Source of the DNA: Liolophura sinensis
Lineage: Eukaryota > Mollusca > Polyplacophora > Chitonida > Chitonidae
Assembly: GCF_032854445.1 (NCBI RefSeq)
Contig: NC_088304.1
Span: 17,213,850 to 17,277,849 of the forward strand
Reading direction: 5' to 3'
Length of the DNA stretch: 64,000 nt
Shown: positions 1 through 9,015 of the stretch, piece by piece
Layout: every line of letters starts with the position of its first letter
How positions within the stretch are numbered: the first letter of the stretch is position 1
Translations under genes and position numbers: made by a program
Notes under the pieces: generated by a model
The model's database searches: none
Seen by the model: the letters and a program-made list of their open reading frames with translations, nothing else
Told to the model about the DNA's origin: nothing

Positions 1-43
1 CAGACCTCCACAAATATGCGCGCTTCAATTTCGGAGGCCTCAC
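1..43 (+). repeat. Terminal-repeat-like sequence, copy 1 (cut by window edge)
   Basis: The first 30 bases are repeated identically at 1559-1588. The longer stretch to about 43 is found, diverged and inverted, at 2047-2093. The arrangement suggests the terminal inverted repeat of a non-autonomous DNA transposon, but no transposase is present and the left boundary lies outside the window. Confidence 0.5.
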
Positions 44-465
44 TTTTATTCATGAGCTGTCTGCCGGTCTCGAAGATCATCGTCCCACGTTAAAACGAAA
101 CTCTATTTTGTCATGTTAGCCATTTATTGCGTGACGTCACAAAATGTAGGAGCTCTCCTCTACAATGGGTGCTAAAGACAGTGGCGCGGTTACAGTGTGC
201 GGACATAAAAACTGGACACAGAAAAGTACAAACGAAAACGCCAAATATCCAATTCAACGTTTCAATTTTGTTTCGTTTAAAAAGCGACCAATGTTTCTTG
301 CATTCGGCACTTTCAGTGGTCACGTTCTTTTTTGCCTCGGATTACATGGATGTCATCATTAGCTGGCGACAGATATCAGGGAAAGCACCTAACGTTACAG
401 GGCCTTCTCGTTTACAACGCCTTCTCGACACTTTCCAGGTGGGAGGTTATACTAAATCTGAGATA
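44..465. other. Non-coding, contains a diverged interspersed repeat
   Basis: No gene is recognised. Positions about 117-170, around a TGACGTCA palindrome at 131-138, resemble 46560-46620, which suggests a dispersed repeat. The open frames here show no recognisable domain. Confidence 0.4.
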
Positions 466-469
466 CAAG

Positions 470-537
470 TGTTATGTGAACAACTGCCGTCAGCTTCTAA
501 ATTTAGCTTGCCACTGTTTACATATGCTGAGTTCAGG
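470..537 (+). repeat. Truncated 5' LTR (68 bp)
   Basis: It is identical by eye to 973-1040, the beginning of the 3' LTR. Identity stops abruptly at 537, where pol-derived sequence begins, marking one end of the internal deletion. Confidence 0.85.
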
Positions 538-857
538 AAGACAATCTTGGTGTTGAACATCCAGTTTGCTTCTTTTCCCGTAAACTTAACAAGTTTCAGA
601 GAAGTTATTCAACTGTTGAAAAAGAATGTTTGTCTGCTATTTTAGCTTTGCAACATTTTGAAGTTTATGCAACAGCTTCGAGGCAACCTGTGATTGTAAA
701 TACTGATCACAATCCACTTGTGTTTCTACAGAAAGTTAAGGGAAAGAATCAGAGATTGTTACGGTGGAGTTTATTGTTGCAGGAATACAATCTTGAAATC
801 AAACATGTTAAGGGAAAAGATAATGTTATTGCAGATTGCTTGTCTCGTGTATAAGTT
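538..857 (+). pseudogene. RNase H end of Gypsy pol
   Basis: The frame starting at 540 reads through to a stop at 855-857. It contains HPVCFFSRK, EKECL, ILALQHFEVY, TDHNPLVFL and, at the end, KGKDNVIADCLSRV. These are hallmark segments of the RNase H domain of Ty3/Gypsy pol. It closely resembles the corresponding end of the minus-strand element's pol (encoded near 4091-4400) but belongs to a different family, since the LTRs differ. There is no start codon of its own, because the fragment was created by the deletion. It cannot encode a working enzyme. Confidence 0.85.
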
Positions 858-960
858 GTGTATAAAATGTTTAATTGCATGAGGTTTGTACAATTTTGTA
901 TATATTATTGTTTAACCTATATTGTAAGTAAAAAAAAAGTTAGGAAAACTTTTTTTTCTT

Positions 961-972
961 GAAAGGTGGGTA
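961..972 (+). other. Polypurine tract of the deleted Gypsy element
   Basis: A purine-rich stretch (GAAAGGTGGGTA) lies immediately before the TG that opens the 3' LTR, the usual plus-strand priming site. Confidence 0.6.
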
Positions 973-1150
973 TGTTATGTGAACAACTGCCGTCAGCTTC
1001 TAAATTTAGCTTGCCACTGTTTACATATGCTGAGTTCAGGGCCTGCTGTCTGCCTCTGCCTTAGAATGTTCCAGAATACGCTCAGTTCGGGGCCTGTTTG
1101 TTTACAACAAGTGTTCAGGAATTTTCTTATTCTAGAAAATTCCACCAGTC

Positions 1151-1158
1151 TATATAAG
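1151..1158 (+). promoter_or_regulatory. TATA-like box in LTR
   Basis: TATATAAG lies inside the 3' LTR about 200 bp upstream of an AATAAA signal. This is a likely Pol II core promoter of the LTR family. Confidence 0.5.
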
Positions 1159-1364
1159 ACCTATGAAAGCAGGTCAAAAGAGAAGAAAGGAGAATTATTG
1201 AGAATTTTGGATGCTTTCGCTGTGTGCTACTTTAGTAGGCCTTTTGTGCTGAATTTTGGATATATTTTTGTTATATCCTATGGCCACCGAGCACTTGTTC
1301 AGTCTGAACTTGTATAAGTACTTTAGTATTTGTAAAAGTCTTGTTATCTGTTCTTGTTAAACCT

Positions 1365-1370
1365 AATAAA
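1365..1370 (+). terminator. AATAAA polyadenylation signal in LTR
   Basis: A canonical hexamer in the downstream half of the LTR, with a second AATAAA-like sequence shortly after. Confidence 0.5.
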
Positions 1371-1555
1371 TTGTTGTAAAATAAAATCTGCTGGTTTTGG
1401 TTACTTTTTTGTGCGGCTAAACTATCGTGTATTTCGAACAAGCCATCTCTTTATAATACAGACAGTTTGGGTCGTAACACAAGTATCTTTCTCAAGTGTT
1501 GTACCGAGACGATTACAACACAGGCACTTATACATGTAGTGTGTGTCTTGTGGAA

Positions 1556-1588
1556 GTACAGACCTCCACAAATATGCGCGCTTCAATT
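1556..1588 (+). repeat. Terminal-repeat-like sequence, copy 2
   Basis: Bases 1559-1588 repeat bases 1-30 exactly. Preceded by GTA, the motif reads GTACAGACC, which pairs with the inverted copy ending GGTCTGTAC at 2093. Confidence 0.55.
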
Positions 1589-1639
1589 GGAAAGTGCGGC
1601 TCTCCACACACGACATTTTTACGCTCATTATGGTCATTG

Positions 1640-1930
1640 TAGATTTATTTATTTATTTATCTGATTGATGTTTTACGCCATACTCAAGAAATATTTCACC
1701 TGCACGATGGTGGCCAGCATTATAGTGGGAGAAAACCGAGCAGAGCGCGAGGGAGTGGGGGGGGGGGAGTGGACCCACGACCATCCGCAGGTTTGTGCCA
1801 GACCTTCGGACGTACTGCCGGAGAGGAAGCCAGAATGAAATGGACTTGAACTCGCAGCAACCACATTGGTGAGGGGCTTCTGGGTCATTGCGCCACTCTG
1901 GCCTGCTAACCCCTTCGGTCAATGAGGTCC
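1640..1930 (-). mobile_element. tRNA-derived SINE (MetaSINE-like), nearly full length
   Basis: Read on the minus strand it has the degenerate tRNA-like head, a B-box-like GTTCAAGTCC region, and the conserved body with CCAGCATTAT and GTACGGCGTAAAAC-type segments. It ends in (AAATAAAT)n, seen on the plus strand as TTTATTTATTTAT at 1643. The same family occurs at least ten more times in the window. I infer membership of the molluscan MetaSINE group from memory of the 3' domain. The poly-G stretch at 1757-1766 is a local expansion. Confidence 0.75.
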
Positions 1931-2046
1931 CCTGTCATGACGGATAGGTTTTGTTTTAACGTTAGACAATGATTTTCAAGAACAGCTGTTTGCTAAACAA
2001 CAAGAGCAGCAGGTTTCGGTGGCCTCACTTGGTGAACCATGGCATT

Positions 2047-2093
2047 TGTGAGGCCGCCTAAACTGTCGCGCGTACATTTGTACAGGTCTGTAC
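2047..2093 (-). repeat. Inverted copy of the terminal-repeat-like sequence
   Basis: The reverse complement of this stretch resembles bases 1-43 and 1556-1588, with several substitutions. With 1556-1588 it could bound a ~540-bp element carrying the SINE at 1640-1930. Confidence 0.45.
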
Positions 2094-2449
2094 TTTCGCA
2101 GCAGAAGTTTAGCTACTGAGCACTAATCGAAGAAAAATAGAACGTTCCATGGCTTTGTCTTTACGCAGCAGGGATAGGAACTAACATAAGTTGCAACAAT
2201 TAGTGCCCAATTCTTCCCACGTGACAGCAGGATGATGTACACAAAACTGTGGCTCGAAAAAACGGGACACTACCTGGAACAAATAAACCGCAGAAAATTT
2301 TACCAGAGATTTAAAAAAAACTGTACTCCCTTATAATATGAAACAGGCGAAGCCTTAGTGCGAACGCAGTAGATTACTTAGCCTAACCAGTTCTAGACGT
2401 TAACGATGCAACGTGTAAATCATTAGGCTATTGATTAGTCTGATTACTC

Positions 2450-2588
2450 TGCCAGCAACCTGTGGATAGTCGGGGGTCTCCCACGGGCTGTGCCCGGTTT
2501 CCACCCACCATCATGCTGGCCGCCGTCGTATAAGTGAAATATTCTTGTGTACGGCGTAAAACACCAGTCAAATCAATAAAATAAATAA
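2450..2588 (+). mobile_element. SINE (MetaSINE-like), 5'-truncated
   Basis: It contains the 3' half only: GCCAGCAACCTGTGGAT, the CCCGGTTTCC-type segment, the GTATAAGTGAAATATTC segment, and a tail of AAATAAAT repeats. Confidence 0.8.
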
Positions 2589-2867
2589 TCTGATTACCTT
2601 TCATGAGCCTGGACTTTTAACCCATACCTTTTAATATTTTTTGCCAGATAAGATAGCCTTTGGCCCTTTACTAGTCTTTCAGGGTGAAAGTTATATTTGA
2701 GATAAAGTATATTAATTTAAAGATACAGAGCTTGGTTTACTCTTCACTGGAGTCAGCCATACATATTAAGCGTATCCATAGATGTGATATTTCACGTTAG
2801 GCTTAAACTCTGTGCTTGACGGGACTCCAACACGTACACCTTTCCAATTCTTATCTTTATCTTGTAG

Positions 2868-3003
2868 GATTGTAAAACTGTTCATATATGCAACGTTGCG
2901 ATCTAATTCAACACGATGAACATGTTTCCCCTTACCCGGGGATAAAAGTCATAAAACAGGAAGCCAGAGATTATGGGCGCTCTGTCCATATTTAATTACA
3001 AGA
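2868..3003. repeat. Left flank of the Gypsy insertion (duplicated block)
   Basis: It matches 13025-13166 with substitutions and small indels, and the match continues across the Gypsy element into 10032-10066. It is part of the repeat, probably Penelope-related, into which the Gypsy element inserted. Confidence 0.65.
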
Positions 3004-3976
3004 TGTGACTCAATATTACAATGTAAACAATGCTATATATATATAATGAGACGTACAGTTTTACAGACAGTTCAACAACAACAACATAAAAAACATACAC
3101 ATCAGTATTACCGGTCTTTAAAAGTTTCCAGTTCACCTTTGCATCCCAAGGAACGTGTTCCAGGAGATACAACGTAAAGACCATGGGATAAACACACAAT
3201 TCACACAAGTCACAAATTGTCCCAGACAGGTACTTCGCTAGGTTAGCGAACGCGAACACAGTACACAGGTTACACAGAACTGGAACAGTCAAGCCTTTGA
3301 ATGACGTCACACCCGCAGAGCACAACACAGGGTAAATACAGGCATGGAGGTATAATCCACTTTAGAACGGTCAGCTCCCGCAGAAACTCACAAACGAGCC
3401 GTTCAGAGACGTAGAGTAATGTCACCTTGTGGCAGAACGAACGTCCTTTGCAAAACTGAAAACTTCAGTTTAGAGTCCTTGACGACCTTGTCGGTCAGGT
3501 GAGGTCAGCGTGTTAAACAAATTACACAGTCAACACTGTATAATCATAATAAAGATCCGAACACCAATAAACGTAACTTCCGCAGAAATTCACATAAACC
3601 AGACATCAGTACTACTGTGGTACACAAACGGTGCCGGCATAAAAATCTGTCCTCCCAAATGAAACTGGCATCACCAGCTCGTATCAAAATAATGGACTCG
3701 ATACGAGAGCGTCGCACACTCTCCTGGCTCCCAGTGGATGCAGCAAAATTACCTCCCTCTCTGCACAGAAAACACGGCTTATATACGTCCCAGGTGGATT
3801 CAACTATTTTTAAACACAGAATTAACAGCCAATGAACAGCCAGTTAAATAAACAGAGCATTGAACAAGGTGCTTTCCATCAGGTCCGCGCTGTACATATA
3901 TAACAAGGCCTGTTATGCTTTCACAAAGGTCCGCAGACTAACAGTACATGAAGACGTTAAATAGTCATACATAACA
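3004..3976 (-). repeat. 3' LTR of the Gypsy element, with a 37-bp internal loss
   Basis: It is closely similar to 9016-10027, with roughly 14 differences noticed by eye over ~970 bp. It lacks bases equivalent to 9018-9054. The outermost TG is retained, and the next bases match from 9055 on. A TATA-like box lies at 3778-3785 (minus strand). Confidence 0.88.
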
Positions 3977-3987
3977 CCCCCACCCTT
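3977..3987 (-). other. Polypurine tract
   Basis: On the minus strand AAGGGTGGGGG sits immediately before the TG of the 3' LTR, where plus-strand DNA synthesis is primed in LTR retrotransposons. Confidence 0.75.
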
Positions 3988-4090
3988 CAGGGAAAGAAAG
4001 TTTTGCATAAAACTTTCTTTAACATATTCATAATTATGAATAATAATAACGTTTACCACAGTCTTTAAAAACAAAGCTGCAGAAAACCAA

Positions 4091-6280
4091 CTAGACACGT
4101 GACAAACAATCAGCAATCACATTATCTTTCCCTTTTATGTGTCTAATCTCTAGATTAAATTCTTGCAAAAGCAAACTCCACCGTAACAATCTTCGGTTTT
4201 TACCTTTTAGTTTGTGCAAGAAGGTTAAGGGATTGTGATCTGTATACACAACAATGGGGTAACTTGACGAAGTCACGTATACTTCAAAATGCTGTAATGC
4301 TAGAATCAAGGACAGACACTCCTTTTCTATTGTCGAATGATTTCTCTGGCACTTGTCAAATTTGCGAGAGAAAAAACATACAGGGTGATCAACGTGATCT
4401 GTTTCATTTTCTTGTAACAAAACTGCCCCAGCAGATACATCACTAGCATCAACAGCTAGCTTAAATGGTAAATTAAAATCAGGTGCTACAAGTATGGGGC
4501 CGCTGCTTAGCATGGCCTTTAATCTATCAAAAGATCTCTGACACTCAATGGACCACAAGAATTTAGCACCTTTCTTTAACAGCTGAGTTAGTGGCTCACT
4601 AACAAATGAAAAGTTCCTACAGAACTTACGATAATAACCTACCATGCCCAATAAACGCTTTAACTCTGTCTTACAACTTGGCACTGGAAAACAAGAGATA
4701 GCACTGATTTTAGAATTAACAGGTTTTACCTGACCCTGTCCGACAACATGCCCTAGATATGTGACAAAAGCACAACCAAACTCACACTTGGCCAAATTTA
4801 CTGTAACATTGGCTTGGGACAGTCTCGCAAATAATGCCTCCATGATAGTTAAATGTTCCTCCCAAGTGTCACTGAATATAATTACATCGTCGATGTAAAG
4901 ACGACACCCTTTAAGGCCTGATGTAACGTTGTTCACAAGTCGTTGAAAGGTGGCAGGGCTGTTCTTCATCCCAAAGGGCATGACTTTGTACTGGTATAAA
5001 CCATCTGGGGTAGCAAACGCTGACACCTCACGAGCGCGCTGCGTGAGCGGTACTTGCCAAAATCCTTTCAATAGGTCAAACTTCGATACAACGTTGGACT
5101 TTCCCACGGCATCGATACAGTCGTCGATCCTTGGAATGGGAAAGTTGTCTGCTTTAGTGACGGCATTCACTTTGCGATAGTCTGTACACATACGGTACGT
5201 CCCATCTGGTTTTGGCACAAGAATACAAGGTGAACTCCAGTTACTGTTACTGGGCTCGACCAGATCATTTTCCAGTAAATACTGAACTTCTTTTCTCAAG
5301 TATTCAGTTTTAGTTGGGTTCAGTCTGTATGGGTGCTGTTTAATCGGCTTGGAATCTCCAACTTCAACATCATGGTAGATGGATTCAGTCCTGGTTGGAA
5401 CATCAGGGAACAAATGTTCATATCGACAAACCAAATCCTTCAACTGCTGGCGTTGCTGATATTCCAGATGACCCAACACAGAATCAATATCCTCAAGAAT
5501 ACTTGAATTCTGGAGTTTGGCTGACCGCAACCTTAAGTCAAAATCTTGATCATCCCTAACAGCTGAATCAGGGCATAAGTTAGAGGTAACAACTCCACTA
5601 GGATGTACAACATTGAGATCAGTTCTATCTCTGTCTACATATGGCTTTAACATGTTAATGTGACAAAGTTGTCTAGATTTGCGCCGATCAGGAGTGAAAA
5701 TAATATAATTGAGATCACTTAGCCTCTTGTCTACTACATAAGGTCCAAAATAACGAGCTTCCAGTGGCTTACCACTAACTGGAAGTAAGGCCAGTACCTT
5801 CTGACCAACTTCAAATCTGCGTCTTACTGTCTCTTTGTCATACTTAGTTTTCATACTCTTCTGAGAAGCTGTAAGATTCTCTCTGGCTAACTCACATACT
5901 CTGTTGAGCTTAGTACGAAAACTTGACACATACTGTAATAGGTTAACATTGTCACTATCACCAGACACAAACTTTTCCTTGAACAACTGTAGTGAACCAC
6001 GCACAGTATGGCCAAACACAAGCTCAAATGGACTAAATCTAAGTGACTCTTGTACAGACTCTCTTACAGCAAACATTAACAAAGGTACACCCTCGTCCCA
6101 ATCTTTCCCTGTCTCAAAGCAGTAAGTTCTTATCATACTTTTCAGTGTCTGATGGAATCTCTCTAGTGCTCCTTGACTTTGTGGGTGATATCCTGAGGAT
6201 TTATACTGGCTAATACCTAGCTCATGCATAACTTGTTGGAACACACCAGACATGAAATTTGAACCCTGGTCTGACTGTAC
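4091..6280 (-). pseudogene. Gypsy pol, second part: integrase C-terminal half, RT and RNase H
   Basis: The frame is open for over 720 codons from just after the TAA at 6281-6283. The second integrase aspartate (SDQGSNF) lies just before the first ATG, at 6253. Counting from that ATG, the catalytic glutamate follows at about residue 31 (GALERFHQ). A GPY/F module lies near residues 168-172 (ARYFGPY). RT spans about 300-500, with FDLLKGFWQ near 392, the PFGMKNSPATFQ segment near 426 and the YIDD active site at about 453-456. RNase H follows, with VDASD at about 601 and TDHNPL near 671, ending KGKDNVIADCLSRV. RNase H is the last domain, and its stop is ~100 bp from the polypurine tract. This part is intact, but it is separated from the start of pol by the TAA, so full-length polyprotein cannot be made. 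Confidence 0.92.
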
Positions 6281-7942
6281 TTACTTAGGCAGACCAAACA
6301 TGGTGAAGAACTTAACTAAAGCCTTAATTACAGTCTTGGCAGTAATATTCCTTAGTGGAATTGCCTCAGGGAAACGAGTTGAAGTACACATTATGGTTAA
6401 CATATACTGATTTCCAGACTTTGTCTTAGGTAGCGGACCAACATAATCTATTAAGATTCTACTGAATGGCTCACCAATTGCAGGAATAGGCCTCAAGGCT
6501 GCCTTGGGGATTGTCTGGTTAGGTTTCCCCACTAACTGACATGCATGACAAGACCTGCAAAATTCAGTAACATCTTTCCTTATTCCTGGCCAATAAAAAT
6601 GACTGAGAATCTTATGATAGGTCTTATTAACACCTAAATGACCTGCTAACGGCGTTTCATGCGCTATGGTCAGTATGTCTTTACGATAAGACTTGGGCAC
6701 AACTACCTGATGCTTAACTGCCCATTCATCCTCCAACGAAACATCGGGAGGCCTCCACTGCCGCATCAATATGCCAGACTTGACATAGTAGTAGCATGGG
6801 TCAGGTAAAGATTCACCATCTTTAGCTGCATCATTAAACAAGCAAGAAATACTTGGATCACTGTGTTGTTCAGCAATCAACTCAGTCCTACAAAATGGCT
6901 GATCACCACTAACAAAATTAGTATCTACTTCCTGCTGGCTGTCTAATTTGGAAGAATCTCCATCCAACATGTTGTTGAGAAAAGTCTCACTCAAATCAAC
7001 AGTACTACCCTGGTCCGTACTGACTTTTCTAGACATAGCTCTTGTAACAACACAGGACGGATATAAACCCGCTATCTCGCTTTCAACTGGCTCTGTGACT
7101 GAATTCAGAGAAGGCTTATCAACCATTAAGGGATCAACAGTAACTTTATCATGCGCTAAGTCATTTCCCAACAACAAATGAATACCCTCAAAAGGTAATG
7201 AATGCTTAATGCCTACCCTGACAGGTCCAGATATCAAATCTGATGACAAATAAATATCATGAAGGGGAACACTGACAAAGTCACTAGACTCTACACCTCT
7301 AATAAGGGCACGAACCCCAGAGTATGACTCTTCAGAAAAGGGCAGAGTATTCATCAACAACAGAGACTGAGATGCCCCAGTATCCCTTAATATCTTTATG
7401 GGGGTAGCACAAGACATGTCGCTTCTAAGCGACACTGAACCAGAATTGATAAACGGAGCGAAGCTATCCATAGAGCATTTGGGAATCTTATCCAATCCCG
7501 TATCAGCTAACTCAGATCTGCTTTTAACTGCTGATGTAACTTCCGGCAATGTTTTGTGCATTGCAACACAAAGACCTGTGGGCTTAGACTCATTCTGAGC
7601 TTCCCGTCTCCTTTTCAACGTGTAACATTCACTCATCACGTGACCTACCCGCTTGCAAAAAATACAAGTGACCCTATTTCGAGGATAAGCTGTAAAACCA
7701 CTGGAGCCTGGTGTAGAACTCTTCTGTGTAGAGCTACCTCTACCTGTTGCATGTGACTGGGTATTTCTACGTATAAATGAAATAAATGGCTTACCCGTGT
7801 ATGTAACCTTATGTGTCAAGGAATAATCATCAGCTAAACTGGCTGCCTCTTCAAGTGTACTCGCCTTCTGCTCATCAACGAACACCTTTACATCATTATG
7901 AATACAACGCTTGAACTCTTCTACCAGCACAAGCTGACGCAA
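6281..7942 (-). pseudogene. Gypsy gag-pol, middle part: gag end, zinc knuckle, protease, integrase N-terminal half
   Basis: 553 codons, in the same frame as both neighbouring pieces. It begins in the C-terminal part of gag (SCAN-like segment LVLVEEFKRCI...LADDY). A CCHC knuckle (C-x2-C-x4-H-x4-C) lies at residues 93-106. The aspartic protease has DTGAS at 187-191 and LLLGND near 256-261. The integrase zinc-binding HHCC region spans about 428-468 (HETPLAGH, then CRSCHAC). The first catalytic aspartate is near 499 (ILIDYVGPLP). It ends at an in-frame TAA (6281-6283) inside the integrase core, between FGLPK and the SDQG motif. Protease, integrase and RT lie in one frame with gag, so a single gag-pol ORF is likely for the intact family. 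Confidence 0.92.
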
Positions 7943-7978
7943 ACTTTCAAAATCCTTACCTATTTTCTTGGCTGTACA

Positions 7979-8419
7979 TCAGCAATCAAACAACTGCTCC
8001 TTAGCTCGACCAAACTCAACGTATGTGTGATCTCTACCTTTTTCATAGTTACGAAATTTCTGGCGGTAAGCTTCAGGCACCAATTCATAACCCTTCAAAA
8101 TTACCTCTTTCACATAGTCATAATTGGAAGCATTCTCTACACTTAACTGAGTGTAAATTTCCATGGCCTTTCCAATTAGCACACTCTGTAATAACATAGT
8201 CCAGAACTCTTTAGGCCACTTCAAGCTATTTGCAGTTTTCTCAAAATGCAGAAAATACTTATCCACCTCTTTTTCCTGAAAGGATGGAAATAACCGAATG
8301 TATTTGGTCACATCAAATCCTGAATCCCGTCTACCGGAAGGACCCGGTTTCTCACCTCTCTCAACCTCTAACTTTTTCATTTGAAACTCCAATTCTCTTT
8401 CCCTCTGTCTTTCTTGCAT
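7979..8419 (-). pseudogene. Gypsy gag, capsid-like part
   Basis: Begins in an E/R/K-rich helix, then a capsid-like region: FDVTKYIRLFPSF, DKYFLHFEK, WPKEFWTMLLQSVLIGKA and YELVPEAYRQKFR, which resembles the retrotransposon-gag/SCAN type. It stops at a TGA (7979-7981) that is in frame with the following gag-pol ORF starting at 7942, so the stop is a disabling mutation and not the natural end. The shown start is only the first ATG in this frame; the true start is that of the 8886 ORF in a different frame. Confidence 0.85.
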
Positions 8420-8886
8420 TTCTCTCTCCTCTCTCTCTCTCTCTGCATTTTCAACTTTTCTAACTCTATCTCATGTTCCCTCTCTTTCTCTTTTTCCTTC
8501 TCTCTTTCCTCTCTCTGCACTTCCCTCTCTCTTTCTTTCTCTCTTTCCTCTTTCTGCATTTTCAACTTTTCTAACTGTATCTCATGCTCCCTCTCTTTCT
8601 CTCTTTCCTCTTTCTCCAATCTCAACTTTTCTAACTCAAACTGCTTAAACTTAAGCTCGGCATCAGACTGACCCTCGAACTCATAATCAGATAATGCAGA
8701 ACTATCAAACTTCCCTGTCTCCACTAAATGTTTCAACAAAGTATGCTGCATATCTCTTTTCCTCCATGAAGACTTTATGGACAAACCTAAAAATGTCCCT
8801 AACTTAACCAAGTCTTCCTTCTTTAAACTCTCAAAAACATCCTGACCGGGCGCATTAACAAACTGTTTAGGATCAAAATCTCCCAT
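8377..8886 (-). pseudogene. Gypsy gag, N-terminal part: SAP-like segment and charged coiled coil
   Basis: The ATG at 8886 follows the primer site by about 105 bp and is the likely gag start. Residues ~18-52 (DVFESLKKEDLVKLGTFLGL...) resemble a SAP-like helix-loop-helix, which would suit nucleic-acid or chromatin binding; this is inferred. Residues ~75-160 are a highly charged E/K/R helix with repeated EKLKMQ-EEREKERE units, encoded by a GA-rich imperfect tandem repeat. The frame is lost near 8420-8445 in a (GA)n run. The capsid part continues in another frame from about 8419, so a length change in the microsatellite is the probable cause. The CT-rich plus-strand ORF over this stretch is a shadow. 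Confidence 0.82.
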
Positions 8887-8992
8887 TGTAAATATTTAGC
8901 CACTGAATCATTCACCGTTAAAATTAAAAAAATCGCTTCTCACTTGTTTTTAACTTCAAATATCCGGTGCAAAACAAAAAGGAAACAATCAG

Positions 8993-9010
8993 TTCCCGGA
9001 CAAGCCCCCA
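8993..9010 (-). other. Primer-binding site, tRNA-Pro type
   Basis: The minus strand reads TGGGGGCTTGTCCGGGAA, five bases after the TAACA end of the 5' LTR. It differs at two of 18 positions from the well-known proline-tRNA primer site of murine leukaemia viruses. It begins with TGG, complementary to the CCA tail of a tRNA. Confidence 0.8.
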
Positions 9011-9015
9011 ATTTC

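Larger units (their letters stand above)
973..1479 (+). repeat. Full 3' LTR of the deleted Gypsy element (507 bp)
   Basis: It begins TGTTATGT and ends GTAACA. A TATA-like box (TATATAAG) lies at 1151-1158 and an AATAAA polyadenylation signal at 1365-1370, in the order expected for U3-R. Confidence 0.85.
466..1483 (+). mobile_element. Internally deleted Ty3/Gypsy LTR retrotransposon with target duplication
   Basis: The element spans 470-1479 and is flanked by CAAG at 466-469 and 1480-1483, a 4-bp target duplication. Its left end is a 68-bp piece of LTR (470-537) matching the start of the right LTR (973-1479). That piece is joined directly to the end of a pol gene (538-854). Primer site, gag, protease, integrase and most of RT are missing. 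The ends are TGTTA...TAACA, as expected for an LTR element. The RNase H stop is only about 118 bp from the right LTR, so no integrase lies downstream of RNase H. That is the same layout as the larger element at 3004-10027. Confidence 0.85.

Noticed and set aside
127-645. 172-codon plus-strand open frame
   Set aside because: It runs through unrelated sequence, an LTR fragment and the RNase H relic in a wrong frame; it has no domain.
8381-8671. Plus-strand serine/leucine-rich open frame
   Set aside because: It is the antisense shadow of the GA-rich gag helix.
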